From: CAZIWX01 sp964543125
GTDB lineage: Bacteria; Fidelibacterota; UBA8477
Assembly: GCA_964543125.1 (NCBI GenBank)
Contig: CAZIWX010000002.1
Coordinates: 1-64,000, forward strand
Reading direction: 5' to 3'
Length of the DNA stretch: 64,000 nucleotides
The notes below the pieces were generated by a model. The model had not been told where the DNA came from, ran no database searches, and saw only the letters and a program-made list of their open reading frames with translations. Of this stretch, positions 34,369 to 43,626 are shown piece by piece. Position 1 is the first letter of the stretch, and each line of letters opens with the position of its first letter. A program made the position numbers and the translations under genes.

Positions 34369-35721
34369 ATGAAAAACTTAGTGCGAATCGGAAACGGTCA
34401 GGGATTTTGGGGTGATTCCATCGACGCCCCGGTGCATTTAGTGGAAGACGGTCCCCTGGATTATCTCACGCTGGATTACCTGGCGGAAGTCACCATGTCC
34501 ATCATGCAGCGTCAGAAGGAGAAAAATCCCCAAACCGGCTATGCCCGGGATTTTGTGGAGCTGATTGACCGCATTTTACCAACCTTGATTCAAAAAGATG
34601 TTAAAGTGATTGCCAATGCCGGCGGTGTGAATGCACCGGCCGCGGCGGAGGCATTGCAAGAGGTGGCGCGTCGACAGGGAGTGCGGAACCTGAAAATCGG
34701 TATCGTGGAAGGTGATAACATACTGGATCGTATCGACGAACTGGTTGACGCGGGTGCTAAATTCGAAAACATGGAAACCGGTGCAGCCTTCGATGAAATT
34801 CGGGACCGGGTAAAGTCGGCCAATGTGTATATCGGTGCGTTTCCCCTCGCGGAAGCTTTGAACCAGGGTGCGTGCATTGTTCTGGCAGGGCGCGTAACCG
34901 ATCCGGCCCTGGCATTGGGTCCCGTGATCCATGAGTTCGGTTGGACAGAATCAGAATATGACAAATTGGCGCTGGGGACCCTGGCCGGACACATCACCGA
35001 ATGTGGCGCTCAGTGTACCGGCGGTAATTATTCCCGTTGGTGGGAAGTGCCGGATTATGCCGGGATCGGTTACCCCATCATCGAAATCCAGTCGAATGGC
35101 AAATTTGTTATTACCAAGCATCAGGGCACCGGCGGCGTGGTGAACCGTATGGGTGTCTCGGAACAGATCCTGTACGAGATGGGTGACCCCCGAAATTATA
35201 TCTCGCCGGATGTGGTAGTGGATTTTACTTCGTTCAGCTTGCGAGATGAAGGAAACGACCGGGTTGCCGTTGAAAAAGTTCACGGCTCCAAACCAACGGC
35301 CTTCTATAAGGTTTCCATGAGTTATTTTGCCGGCTACAAAGCGTCTGGCCAGCTCACCGTTTCCGGCCCCAGGGCCTATGAAAAGGCGCAAAAAGTTGCA
35401 GAAATTATCTGGGAACGCCTGATCCGCGCCGGAAATAGTTACGAGGACACCAAGACCGAATATTTGGGTCTTTCGTCTTGTCACGGCGATATCAATCCGG
35501 TACCCAAGCAAATCAACGAAGTGGTCCTGCGCCTCAGTGTCCGGGATGGTGATAAAGTTAAAGTCGATCGCTTTGGGAAAGAGATTGCCCCGGTCATAAC
35601 CAATGGGCCGCCGGGAATCACGGGTTTTGCGGGTGGCCGGCCCAAAGCCCGGGAAATCATTGCCTATTGGCCGGCCTTGATTCCAAAGGGGTTGATTGCG
35701 ACCAAAGTGACCGTGGTATAA
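34369..35721 (+). CDS. AtuA-like protein, main domain (DUF1446 family)
   Basis: 450 aa. Sequence signatures of the acyclic terpene utilisation family: VRIGNGQGFWGDSIDAP at the N terminus, DYLAEVTMSIM, KVIANAGGVNAPAAAEAL, VLAGRVTDPALALGPVIHEFGW, GHITECGAQCTGGNYSRWW and KHQGTGGVVN. The biochemical role of AtuA is not established; genetically it is tied to citronellol/geraniol catabolism in Pseudomonas and often sits by methylcrotonyl-CoA-type carboxylases. In some organisms the C-terminal domain is fused; here it is a separate gene 13 bases downstream. No signal peptide or membrane segment. Confidence 0.88.
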   Translation: MKNLVRIGNGQGFWGDSIDAPVHLVEDGPLDYLTLDYLAEVTMSIMQRQKEKNPQTGYARDFVELIDRILPTLIQKDVKVIANAGGVNAPAAAEALQEVARRQGVRNLKIGIVEGDNILDRIDELVDAGAKFENMETGAAFDEIRDRVKSANVYIGAFPLAEALNQGACIVLAGRVTDPALALGPVIHEFGWTESEYDKLALGTLAGHITECGAQCTGGNYSRWWEVPDYAGIGYPIIEIQSNGKFVITKHQGTGGVVNRMGVSEQILYEMGDPRNYISPDVVVDFTSFSLRDEGNDRVAVEKVHGSKPTAFYKVSMSYFAGYKASGQLTVSGPRAYEKAQKVAEIIWERLIRAGNSYEDTKTEYLGLSSCHGDINPVPKQINEVVLRLSVRDGDKVKVDRFGKEIAPVITNGPPGITGFAGGRPKAREIIAYWPALIPKGLIATKVTVV

Positions 35722-35734
35722 ACAGGAAGCGCTG

Positions 35735-36082
35735 ATGAAAAAAATAAAACTTTACCAAATTGCCCATGCCCGCTCGGGTGACAAGGGTCCCAATTCCAAT
35801 GCCGGGGTTATTTTTTACACCCGGGAAGGATATGCGCTTGGGAAAAAACTACTGACGGTAGAGCGAGTGAAAACACACCTGGCCGGCATCGCAAAAGGGG
35901 CAATCAAGCGCTATGAGCTGCCTAATCTGTTGGCACTGAACTTTATTCTCGGGGATTCGCTGGGGGGTGGCGGCAGTGAAAGCCTGCAGAATGACGCCCA
36001 GGGCAAAACCCACGGCCAGGCGGTACTCCTGATGGAGTTGGAAGTACCCGACGATTTTCCGGTTGACGATGTGGGAATTTGA
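35735..36082 (+). CDS. AtuA C-terminal-like protein
   Basis: 115 aa. Starts with the typical LYQIAHARSGDKGPNSNAGVIFYT and has LNFILGDSLGGGGSESLQNDAQGKTHGQAVLLMELEVP, the conserved core of the small domain that follows AtuA/DUF1446 in fused proteins. Encoded 13 bases after the main AtuA gene, it almost certainly forms a complex with it. Ten bases separate it from the enoyl-CoA hydratase gene, so the three genes form one transcript. Confidence 0.85.
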   Translation: MKKIKLYQIAHARSGDKGPNSNAGVIFYTREGYALGKKLLTVERVKTHLAGIAKGAIKRYELPNLLALNFILGDSLGGGGSESLQNDAQGKTHGQAVLLMELEVPDDFPVDDVGI

Positions 36083-36091
36083 AAAAACAGC

Positions 36092-36877
36092 ATGCAATTA
36101 CCTGAAACCGACTTTCTGAAACTTGATTTAAAGCAGCAAACGCTGTGGGTAACGTTGGATCATCCACCGGTAAACGCTTTGAGCCGGGAGATGGTGAATG
36201 AACTGCACCAATTAGCCGGATGGCTGGCCGCGGCGCCCAAAATCTGGCTGGTAGTGCTGACCAACTCCGGCAAGATCTTTTGCGCCGGCGCCGATTTAAA
36301 AGAGCGTGCAACCATCCCCGGCGAGCAAGTCGCAAGTGTGGTAAAAGAAATTCAAAATGCCTGCCGGGAATGGTCAATGCTTCCCCAGCCCGTGATCATG
36401 GGCGTGAATGGCACTGCTCTCGGAGGGGGACTGGAATTAGTGTTGGCGGGTGATTTGATTGCTGTTTCCAACAGTGCGAAACTGGGATTTCCGGAGGTGG
36501 GTCTGGGAATCATTCCCGGTGCCGGGGGAACCCAGAAATTAGCCCGTCGAACCAACGAGGGAATTGCTAAAAAATGGATCCTCACGGCCAAGATTTTTAC
36601 CGCAGATAAAGCAGTTGCGGATGGTGTGGCCGATTTTGTTTTCCCCGATTCTGAATTTAACCCGCGTTTAACGGCATTAGCGGCCCGGGTGGAGAAAAAC
36701 GCGCCTTTGGCCCTACGGCAGGCTAAACTGGCGATTCAGAGTGGTGCCGCACTTAGTATGACTGAGGCACTTAAACGTGAATCCGATGCTTATGCACCCT
36801 TGATTCCAACTCGCGATCGCCATGAAGCACTGGAAGCTTTCAAAGCCAAACGTCCACCTAAATGGTGCGGGAAGTAA
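36092..36877 (+). CDS. Enoyl-CoA hydratase/isomerase family protein
   Basis: 261 aa crotonase-fold enzyme. The oxyanion-hole segment FCAGADLKER and the two catalytic-glutamate regions VNGTALGGGLELVLAGDLI and LGFPEVGLGIIPGAGGTQ are intact. Within the AtuA/carboxyltransferase cluster the likely substrate is 3-methylglutaconyl-CoA or its isohexenyl homologue (AtuE/LiuC role), but general crotonase activity cannot be excluded. The next gene begins inside its 3' end. Confidence 0.9.
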   Translation: MQLPETDFLKLDLKQQTLWVTLDHPPVNALSREMVNELHQLAGWLAAAPKIWLVVLTNSGKIFCAGADLKERATIPGEQVASVVKEIQNACREWSMLPQPVIMGVNGTALGGGLELVLAGDLIAVSNSAKLGFPEVGLGIIPGAGGTQKLARRTNEGIAKKWILTAKIFTADKAVADGVADFVFPDSEFNPRLTALAARVEKNAPLALRQAKLAIQSGAALSMTEALKRESDAYAPLIPTRDRHEALEAFKAKRPPKWCGK

Positions 36878-37434
36878 ACCGCGTGCTTACCCGCTTGCTC
36901 CTAAAATCAATAGCCCATTTAACCACGAACCGGCGTTTGCTAACCGTTTGGATCATATTTGTCGCATTTTTTCTGTGGATGAGCTGGTTGGATAACCAAC
37001 TAAAAGCAATCGGGAATGAGGCTGGTATCTTGGATTTACAGTTTGCCTTCACTGCTGAACGCGCGAACGATATTTTAGCCCACTGGGGTGTAGCCGGCAG
37101 ACAACTGGCGTTAAAGGGTTTGCTGTATGATTGCCTTTATCCCATCAGTTATAGTTTGGCATTATTAACTCTGGTTGTACGGGTTTACGGCGTGGCCACC
37201 CCCGGGAGCAGATTTTTTATTCGTCTTCCGTTACTGGCCGTCATTTTGGATTATAGTGAGAATTATCTTCACTGGCGCATCATTCAGGCCTTTCCCGCCA
37301 TAACGTCATCCAACATCGGTTTGGCCAGTTATTTTGCCGCTGCCAAGTGGTTATTAATTGCTGTAACTATTGGATCAATTTTGTTGACCGGCGCTATCCG
37401 CCTAAAACGGCGAAGCAAACCGGTTAACAAATAA
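36862..37434 (+). CDS. Membrane protein, unknown, about four segments
   Basis: 190 aa. Starts 16 bases before the hydratase stop, so translation is probably coupled. Hydrophobic segments: LTVWIIFVAFFLWMSWL, LYPISYSLALLTLVVRVYG, FFIRLPLLAVILDYS and WLLIAVTIGSILLTGAI, with a basic C terminus. A region between the first two is polar (FAFTAERANDILAHWG). No family recognised. It could belong with the following PAP2 gene, which starts 4 bases after its stop. Confidence 0.65.
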   Translation: MVREVNRVLTRLLLKSIAHLTTNRRLLTVWIIFVAFFLWMSWLDNQLKAIGNEAGILDLQFAFTAERANDILAHWGVAGRQLALKGLLYDCLYPISYSLALLTLVVRVYGVATPGSRFFIRLPLLAVILDYSENYLHWRIIQAFPAITSSNIGLASYFAAAKWLLIAVTIGSILLTGAIRLKRRSKPVNK

Positions 37435-37438
37435 ATTC

Positions 37439-38200
37439 ATGCTGCGCCGGATTCTTTTCCTTGGACTGTTGAGCCTGTTATTGAATGGGCAGACAAACCC
37501 GTACCGGGATTGGGACGCCTGGGCGGATCACTATCCGGAATATTTACGTCAAAGTGCCAAATACTGGGTCCAGGATCGAACCAGTCAAATCATTCTGGGA
37601 AGTTGGCTGATCGCCTTGCCCGTTTTGCTCAAAACCGATAACAAATCTTCATTAGCGATCCATGACGCCGGAATATTAGGCTCCAATGGTCAACAATTTG
37701 GCGAAGCCTGGGGCCGATTTATCGGGCCGGCGTACCTACTGAGTTTGACGGCACTCCAGACTTTTAGACCGCATTTGTCCAGGGTTGAGCGTTACCAGCG
37801 GCTGGAATATGTGATTACCACTTACGGTGTTGCCGGTACGCTCACAAGCAGCTTGAAATTTTTAGCGCGCCGGGAACGCCCGGACGGCACGGATTCTTTC
37901 TCATTTCCATCCGGGCACACTACTCTGGCCTTTGCCACGGCCGAAATAACCCGCCAGCTCTACGGCAATTGGTGGGGTGGCGCGGCTTATGGACTGGCGG
38001 TACTAACCGGTATTCAACGCGTACAAGATCAGCGTCACTGGGTAGGCGATGTGGTTACCGCCGCGGTCCTAAGTACGACTATCGCCCGGGCTTTGGCTCC
38101 CGGAAAAACCAGAGCAGCAAGACTCCATTTGGGGGTGAGTCAATTAAATACGTCGCAAACACTCTTGGTGACGCTTTCCCGGGAAATTCCATTTTTTTAA
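37439..38200 (+). CDS. PAP2-family phosphatase
   Basis: 253 aa with signal peptide (LRRILFLGLLSLLLNGQ). The three phosphatase motifs are present: KFLARRERP (K-x6-RP), PSGHT, and QRVQDQRHWVGD (usually SR-x5-H-x3-D; the Ser is Gln here). Such enzymes remove phosphate from undecaprenyl pyrophosphate, phosphatidate or similar lipids on the outer face of the membrane. The secretion signal and hydrophilic stretch at the start suggest a periplasmic-facing catalytic site. Confidence 0.85.
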   Translation: MLRRILFLGLLSLLLNGQTNPYRDWDAWADHYPEYLRQSAKYWVQDRTSQIILGSWLIALPVLLKTDNKSSLAIHDAGILGSNGQQFGEAWGRFIGPAYLLSLTALQTFRPHLSRVERYQRLEYVITTYGVAGTLTSSLKFLARRERPDGTDSFSFPSGHTTLAFATAEITRQLYGNWWGGAAYGLAVLTGIQRVQDQRHWVGDVVTAAVLSTTIARALAPGKTRAARLHLGVSQLNTSQTLLVTLSREIPFF

Positions 38201-38300
38201 TTTAAATAGCATTCCGCACTACCAATTGAACTTTTGAGCTTGGTTGCGCTAAGGGGCAGCGTATTTTTGCGGCAATGATTAGCGCGAAAGGAAGACGGCT

Positions 38301-39161
38301 GTGAGCGGTTTCTGGAATTGGTGGCAACATCTACCCAGCCACATGGACCCTACGATATTTACAATAGGTAATTTTCCCATCCGCTGGTACGGCACCATGT
38401 ATGCCGTGGCATTTACTATCGTTTATTTCCTGGTGAAACACCGGATTCAGTCTGAAAAATTAAATTACCGAAAAGAATTTTTAGGCGATGCCCTCATGTA
38501 TGCCATTTTAGGAGTCATGCTGGGTGGCCGAATCGGATATGTATTGTTCTACAATTTTCCGGAATTCCTGCACTACCCCTGGCGTATTATTTCGCCCTTC
38601 GCGCAGATCAATGGTCATTGGACTTTCATCGGGATTTCCGGGATGTCCTATCACGGCGGTGTTTTGGGAGTAATTGTTGGTTGGTGGCTATTTGCCCGAA
38701 AGAATAAAATGACATTTTGGGAATTAGCGGATTTGTTTATTCCAGCGGTGCCCCTAGGCTATTTCTTCGGCCGGATCGGAAATTTCATTAACGGTGAATT
38801 ATATGGCCGGCTCACTGACGCCAATATCGGGATGTATTTTCCCAGTGCTCCGGATGGTCATTTACGATACCCTTCTCAACTCTATGAGGCATTTTTTGAA
38901 GGAATAATCTTATTCTTGATTCTCTGGCCTTTACGGAAAAAGTCACCTTTCCCCGGTTTCCTGGGGGGAGCATATATATTTGGTTACGGGATTTTCCGCT
39001 TTTCCATTGAATATTTTCGTCAGCCGGATGCCCAACTTGGTTTTGTCTTTCTATCTTTCAGCATGGGACAAATGTTGAGCTTTGCAATGCTGGTGGGCGC
39101 CGGTTTCTATTGGTACATAAGCTATCAATCCTACCGGCGGCAAGCCTCTCTCGCTAAATAA
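38301..39161 (+). CDS. lgt: Prolipoprotein diacylglyceryl transferase
   Basis: 286 aa with GTG start after AAAGGAAG. Multi-pass membrane enzyme transferring diacylglyceryl from phosphatidylglycerol to the lipobox Cys. Visible signatures: FPIRWYGTMYAVAF near the N terminus, GRIGYVLFYN, GISGMSYHGGVLGV and the Lgt signature GRIGNFINGELYGRLTD. Needed for the lipoproteins in this window, such as the cytochrome and the TatT-like protein. Its last base is the first base of the next gene's ATG. Confidence 0.95.
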   Translation: MSGFWNWWQHLPSHMDPTIFTIGNFPIRWYGTMYAVAFTIVYFLVKHRIQSEKLNYRKEFLGDALMYAILGVMLGGRIGYVLFYNFPEFLHYPWRIISPFAQINGHWTFIGISGMSYHGGVLGVIVGWWLFARKNKMTFWELADLFIPAVPLGYFFGRIGNFINGELYGRLTDANIGMYFPSAPDGHLRYPSQLYEAFFEGIILFLILWPLRKKSPFPGFLGGAYIFGYGIFRFSIEYFRQPDAQLGFVFLSFSMGQMLSFAMLVGAGFYWYISYQSYRRQASLAK

Positions 39162-40939
39162 TGCCGGTTTTGCTGATCATAGCAATTAGCGCTCTGATTG
39201 CCGGCCCCTTCCTGGCGCAAATTCTGCGTCAAAACCGGTCCATAAATCAGGTGCTGGACGGATTCGTTTTAGTCTCGGTCGCCGGCTTGGCAACCCTGCA
39301 TCTTTTGCCGGAAGCAATATTGGAAATCCACTGGAGCGCATTGCTGATGCTGATGATTGGCGCTCTGCTACCGAGCCTGATTGAACGCCGCTTCCATAAG
39401 ATGGAACAGCAGACGCATGTCGGTGTCATCCTGTTGGTATTGGTGGGGATTTTGGTCCATACCACGCTGGATGGCCTAGCGCTCTCGAGCATGTCAATCG
39501 CCCACGGCGCCGGACAGGCGCTGGCCGTGGCCGTAGTGCTCCATCGATTGCCTATCGGCATTCTGGTTTGGTGGTCGGCCCGGGCAGTTTACGGTAAACG
39601 CGGTGGAATTATTACGCTATCCATCATGGCAACCTTTACACTCATTGGCTATTGGCTGGGGGGCGGAAAAATCACAATTCTGAGTACGCCATCAATCAGT
39701 TATGTGCAAGCACTCATCACGGGTTCGTTACTCCATGTCATTATCCATAAACCCTATTACCGGGAGCGGTTTAACGAAACGGAACCGGCATCCCAAGCCT
39801 GGCATCCCTGGAGCGCAACCGGAGCCGTGTTAGGGTTTGCCCTGCTGTTTCTCATGCCCCGTGAAGCCCATTCTGAATTCCAGGTCCTGATTGATCGGTT
39901 TTTTATAACAGCTAAGGGGTTATTCATCCAAAGTTCCCCGGCCTTGTTGTTAGGTTTTACCATAGCAGCGGTCTTGGGCGTTTTCATTCCTCGGGCGACA
40001 TTCGAATGGATCTCACACTCCGGCAGAGCCCGGCGGATTTCCCGGGGAATATTGTTTGGTCTGCCACTGCCGGTCTGTTCCCGTGGTGTTGCCCCACTTT
40101 ATCATACACTTGTAAAACGTGGTGCACCTCTGGGGGCGGCAATCGCGTTTCTGATTGCCGCCCCCGAACTTGGTCTGGATGCCATTCTCATCAGCTATCC
40201 TTTGTTAGGGGGAGCCCTGCTCGCCGTTCGGCTGGGAGCAGCCGTAGTGATCGCTTTCGGAGTGGCATGGATTCTGGATAAGTTATTTTTTAACCACCCT
40301 CTAATTGCAATCCGGGAAATTCCGGCTCCGGATGCAGAATTGTTACCGGCGGCGGATTTGCGTCAGCGTGGACAACAGGTTTGGTATTTGTTAAACTGGA
40401 AGCTAGTGGATGAATTGGGACCTTGGCTGGTGTTCGGCTTTTTATTGGCTGCTGCGGCGGAACCACTTCTGCGAATGGTCGCTTGGACAACAATTCCCGG
40501 CTGGCTGGCGGTGCTTTCCATGACCCTAGTGGGACTGCCAATTTATGTGTGCGCCTCCGGTGCAACGCCCCTGGGAGCAGTCATGTTGGCAAACGGGATT
40601 GCACCGGGAGCTGTTTTAGCTTTTCTGCTGGCGGGCTCGGCTTCCAGCGTGACCACGCTGGGAATTTTAAAAAAGCTGCACGGTTCACGCGTCATGTGGG
40701 TTTTTCTGTTTACCATCACCGGATTGACCTGGATAATTGGTATGGTTGTCAACGGTTTAATTCCACTGGATTTGCTGCCGGGTAATTCCGTAATGGAACG
40801 TGAAACTTTTAGTTGGTTACAGTGGGGCTCAGCCATCATTTTATTGGGGTTGTTGGCCGGATCATTGTTCAGAATTGGTCCCCGGCGGATGGTCCAGACA
40901 GTGTTGAACGGAAATGCAGCGCCGGCTGAGAAAGAATAA
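39161..40939 (+). CDS. Fusion of ZIP-like metal transporter and UPF0718/ArsP-type permease
   Basis: 592 aa, about 15 membrane segments. The N-terminal third (1 to about 200) is ZIP-like: LHLLPEAILE, HTTLDGLALS with metal-binding H100 and D104 in the HxxxD pattern, and VVLHRLPIG (H128) corresponding to the HELP region. The C-terminal part (about 235-575) is a permease of the UPF0718/DUF318 kind with two symmetry-related cysteine motifs, VCSRGVAP (C306) and VCASGATP (C464), as in ArsP-like organoarsenical exporters. I know both as separate proteins, not as one chain. It overlaps lgt by one base. Metal or metalloid export is inferred. Confidence 0.75.
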   Translation: MPVLLIIAISALIAGPFLAQILRQNRSINQVLDGFVLVSVAGLATLHLLPEAILEIHWSALLMLMIGALLPSLIERRFHKMEQQTHVGVILLVLVGILVHTTLDGLALSSMSIAHGAGQALAVAVVLHRLPIGILVWWSARAVYGKRGGIITLSIMATFTLIGYWLGGGKITILSTPSISYVQALITGSLLHVIIHKPYYRERFNETEPASQAWHPWSATGAVLGFALLFLMPREAHSEFQVLIDRFFITAKGLFIQSSPALLLGFTIAAVLGVFIPRATFEWISHSGRARRISRGILFGLPLPVCSRGVAPLYHTLVKRGAPLGAAIAFLIAAPELGLDAILISYPLLGGALLAVRLGAAVVIAFGVAWILDKLFFNHPLIAIREIPAPDAELLPAADLRQRGQQVWYLLNWKLVDELGPWLVFGFLLAAAAEPLLRMVAWTTIPGWLAVLSMTLVGLPIYVCASGATPLGAVMLANGIAPGAVLAFLLAGSASSVTTLGILKKLHGSRVMWVFLFTITGLTWIIGMVVNGLIPLDLLPGNSVMERETFSWLQWGSAIILLGLLAGSLFRIGPRRMVQTVLNGNAAPAEKE

Positions 40940-40969
40940 CATGGATACCACCGGTAGGAGGGTTGGGGA

Positions 40970-41875
40970 GTGAACATATTGCTGATTGGCGGTGGTAGTT
41001 CCCGGGAGCGCCGGGTTTCTCTGGTGACATCCAATAATATTGAACAGGGACTCCGGGAAAATGGACATAGGGTAAACCGGGTCAATGTGTCGGATGAGTT
41101 GGGTGCGGTAAAGGCGTGGTCACCGGATTATGATCTTATGTTTTTAGGTTTACATGGCCGTCGCGGAGAGGATGGTTTGCTTCAGTCAATGCTAGAGCGG
41201 GAAGGTATTCCGTTTACCGGCGCCGGCTCGCAGAGCAGTCTGTTGGCGTTTCATAAGTCCGCCTCGAAATTATTGTTTGATCGGGAGGGTATTCCCACGC
41301 CGGAATGGAAATATTTGCGACACACTGTTAATGTTGATTTACCGAAAAATGGGTTTGAATATCCCTTTGTGATTAAGCCGGATAATGAAGGCTCAACGAT
41401 GGGGCTTTCCATCATCCGAAAAGATGGTGATTTGGCGGCTGCTCGCGAAGTAAGCGGCCAGTATTATCATCTGCTATACGAACGTTTTATTCCCGGACGT
41501 GAATTGACGGTGGGTGTTTTGGACGGACAGCCGTTGCCCATAGTGGAGATTTTTCCGGGGCATGAGTTATATGATTATGAATCCAAGTATACGCATGGCG
41601 CCAGCCGGTATGAAGTTCCGGCTAATCTTTCGGATGATTTGACTCACTATATTCAACACCTGGCGCAGAACGCTATGCGGGTATTGGGTGTGGAAGTCTA
41701 TGGCCGAGTTGATTTCCGCTTGGACCCGGATGAAAATCCTTGGTGTTTGGAGGTTAATACCCTGCCGGGAATGACCGAAACATCCTTGTTTCCCATGGCT
41801 GCCAAGTCGGCTGGCATATCATTCCCTCAACTCTTGACCCGGGTAGCCGAATTGAGTTTAAAAAAAGGGAAATAG
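40970..41875 (+). CDS. ddl: D-alanine--D-alanine ligase
   Basis: 301 aa with GTG start after GGAGGG. ATP-grasp enzyme joining two D-Ala for peptidoglycan. Visible: N-terminal ILLIGGGSSRERRVSLVTS, GLHGRRGEDGLLQSMLE, FVIKPDNEGSTMGLSII (ATP binding), LLYERFIPGRELTVGVLDG, and the C-terminal metal and substrate site YGRVDFRLDPDENPWCLEVNTLPGMTETSLFP. All catalytic regions are intact and the length is normal. Confidence 0.95.
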   Translation: MNILLIGGGSSRERRVSLVTSNNIEQGLRENGHRVNRVNVSDELGAVKAWSPDYDLMFLGLHGRRGEDGLLQSMLEREGIPFTGAGSQSSLLAFHKSASKLLFDREGIPTPEWKYLRHTVNVDLPKNGFEYPFVIKPDNEGSTMGLSIIRKDGDLAAAREVSGQYYHLLYERFIPGRELTVGVLDGQPLPIVEIFPGHELYDYESKYTHGASRYEVPANLSDDLTHYIQHLAQNAMRVLGVEVYGRVDFRLDPDENPWCLEVNTLPGMTETSLFPMAAKSAGISFPQLLTRVAELSLKKGK

Positions 41876-41911
41876 TTTGCCTGCCGTAGCTCCAGCTAGG
41901 GCATTTTTCAT

Positions 41912-43321
41912 ATGCCGCTAGAACTCTATAATACGCTCACCCGCCAAACGGAAATTTTTAAGCCGATCGAACCCGGAAAGATCAAACTCTATACCTGTGG
42001 CCCTACCGTTTATAATGTGGCGCATATCGGGAATTTCAGGACATTTATTTTTGAAGATTTGTTGCGTCGCTATCTTGAGTACCGCGGCTTTATGGTTATG
42101 CAGGTCATGAATATTACGGATGTGGATGATAAAACCATTCGCAATAGTCTGGCCGCGGGGAAATCGCTGCAGGAATTCACTGCTTTTTATACCAAGGCTT
42201 TCCTGGATGACCTGGCGACTTTGAATATTCAGCCGGCCCACCAATATCCGGTTGCAACCCAATATATCCAGCCCATGATCGATATGATCCAGACTTTAGT
42301 GAATAAAGGCTACGCTTATAAAACCGAGGATGGCGCCGTGTATTTCGATATTGCCACATTCCCGGAATATGGCAAACTGACTCACCTGGATTCGGATCGG
42401 ATGCGCCCGGGTGAACGGGTGGCAACTGACGAATACGAGAAAGAAAGCCTTCGTGATTTTGCCTTATGGAAAGCCTGGAAAGCGGAAGAGGGCGAAATCT
42501 TTTGGGAATCACCCTGGGGAAAAGGTCGTCCCGGGTGGCATATTGAGTGTTCGGTCATGTCCACCAGTCTGCTGGGTAACCATTTTGATATTCACTGTGG
42601 TGGAGTCGACAATATATTTCCCCATCACGAAAATGAAATTGCTCAGTCGGTTTGTGCGACGGGTGAGCCGTTTGTGAATTATTGGCTGCATGCCGAATAT
42701 CTCTTGGTTGACGGGCGCAAAATGGCCAAATCACTGGGGAATTATTATACGCTGCGACACTTGGTGGATGACGGGTATCGGCCGGACGCGATTCGTTGGA
42801 TGTTGCTCACGACCCATTACCGGCAGAAATTGAATTTTTCCGTTAATCGAATCGATAACGCTCTAAAAGCGATTGAACGGCTAAGAAGTTTTAAAGAGCG
42901 GCTGGAAAAAACTGCGGGGAAGGCAGCTGAACCCGCGCCATTTGCGGCCTCTGCGAAAGAGCAATTTATCGGGGCTATGGATAGTGATCTGAATATCGCG
43001 GGCGGATTGGCGGCAGTGTTTGAACTGGTGCGAAAAGGTAATCGATTGCTGGATGCGGGAGACTTAACTCCCGGAATGGCAAATTCGACCTTGAAAGTCC
43101 TGCTGGAACTGGATCATGTATTAGGCATTTTCAGTATGCCGGCTCCCAAAAGCAAGGTTGCCGTGGATGGTGCTAAAATTGACGAATTGATCACCCGGCG
43201 AAAAGCGGCTCGGGCTGTAAAAGATTTTAATCGGGCTGATGCGATTCGGGATGAACTTAAGGCCCTGGGGATTGACTTAATCGATACAGTGAACGGCACT
43301 GTCTGGAAAGTCCGTAATTAG
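41912..43321 (+). CDS. cysS: Cysteinyl-tRNA synthetase
   Basis: 469 aa class I synthetase. The zinc-binding first Cys29 lies in YTCGPTVYN, the HIGH box reads HIGN, the other zinc ligands lie in WHIECSVMS and PHHENEIAQS, and the KMSKS loop reads KMAKS. The C-terminal helical anticodon domain includes KAARAVKDFNRADAIRDELKALGI, typical of CysRS. Complete. It is followed by the tRNA cluster under its own promoter. Confidence 0.97.
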   Translation: MPLELYNTLTRQTEIFKPIEPGKIKLYTCGPTVYNVAHIGNFRTFIFEDLLRRYLEYRGFMVMQVMNITDVDDKTIRNSLAAGKSLQEFTAFYTKAFLDDLATLNIQPAHQYPVATQYIQPMIDMIQTLVNKGYAYKTEDGAVYFDIATFPEYGKLTHLDSDRMRPGERVATDEYEKESLRDFALWKAWKAEEGEIFWESPWGKGRPGWHIECSVMSTSLLGNHFDIHCGGVDNIFPHHENEIAQSVCATGEPFVNYWLHAEYLLVDGRKMAKSLGNYYTLRHLVDDGYRPDAIRWMLLTTHYRQKLNFSVNRIDNALKAIERLRSFKERLEKTAGKAAEPAPFAASAKEQFIGAMDSDLNIAGGLAAVFELVRKGNRLLDAGDLTPGMANSTLKVLLELDHVLGIFSMPAPKSKVAVDGAKIDELITRRKAARAVKDFNRADAIRDELKALGIDLIDTVNGTVWKVRN

Positions 43322-43356
43322 CTCATTTTAACAAGTTTATAATCCTTAAAAAAATC

Positions 43357-43384
43357 TTGCCTTGACGGCATTCTGCGTTAAAAT
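43357..43384 (+). promoter_or_regulatory. Promoter of the tRNA-tuf cluster
   Basis: TTGCCT (43357-43362), 16-base spacer, TAAAAT (43379-43384), placing the start near 43391, about a dozen bases before the first tRNA. A second TTGACG at 43362 is too close to the -10 to be used with it. Confidence 0.55.
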
Positions 43385-43402
43385 ATGCGGCTCTTTGTCA
43401 AG

Positions 43403-43475
43403 GCCAAGGTAGCTCAGTTGGTAGAGCAGCGGTTTTGTAAATCGCCGGTCGGGGGTTCGAGTCCCTTCCTTGGCT
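43403..43475 (+). tRNA. tRNA-Thr (anticodon TGT)
   Basis: 73 bases. Acceptor arms GCCAAGG/CCTTGGC pair fully; D arm AGCTC...GAGC, anticodon stem GCGGT/ATCGC with loop TTTGTAA (anticodon 43436-43438), T arm GTTCGAG. CCA is not encoded. First gene of the cluster. Confidence 0.95.
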
Positions 43476-43493
43476 CAGATATTTGAGAAGTTT

Positions 43494-43576
43494 GGGTCGG
43501 TGGCCGAGTGGTTAAAGGCGGCAGACTGTAAATCTGCTAGTGTATGCTTACGGTGGTTCAAATCCATCCCGGCCCA
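43494..43576 (+). tRNA. tRNA-Tyr (anticodon GTA)
   Basis: 83 bases, class II with a long variable arm (AGTGTATGCTTACG region). Acceptor GGGTCGG/CCGGCCC with one T-G pair; anticodon stem GCAGA/TCTGC, loop CTGTAAA, anticodon 43528-43530. Discriminator A. CCA not encoded. Confidence 0.95.
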
Positions 43577-43626
43577 CTGCTCTTTTCAATAAACGGGGAG
43601 GCAACCATGTGTTGCTGTTCGTACCC

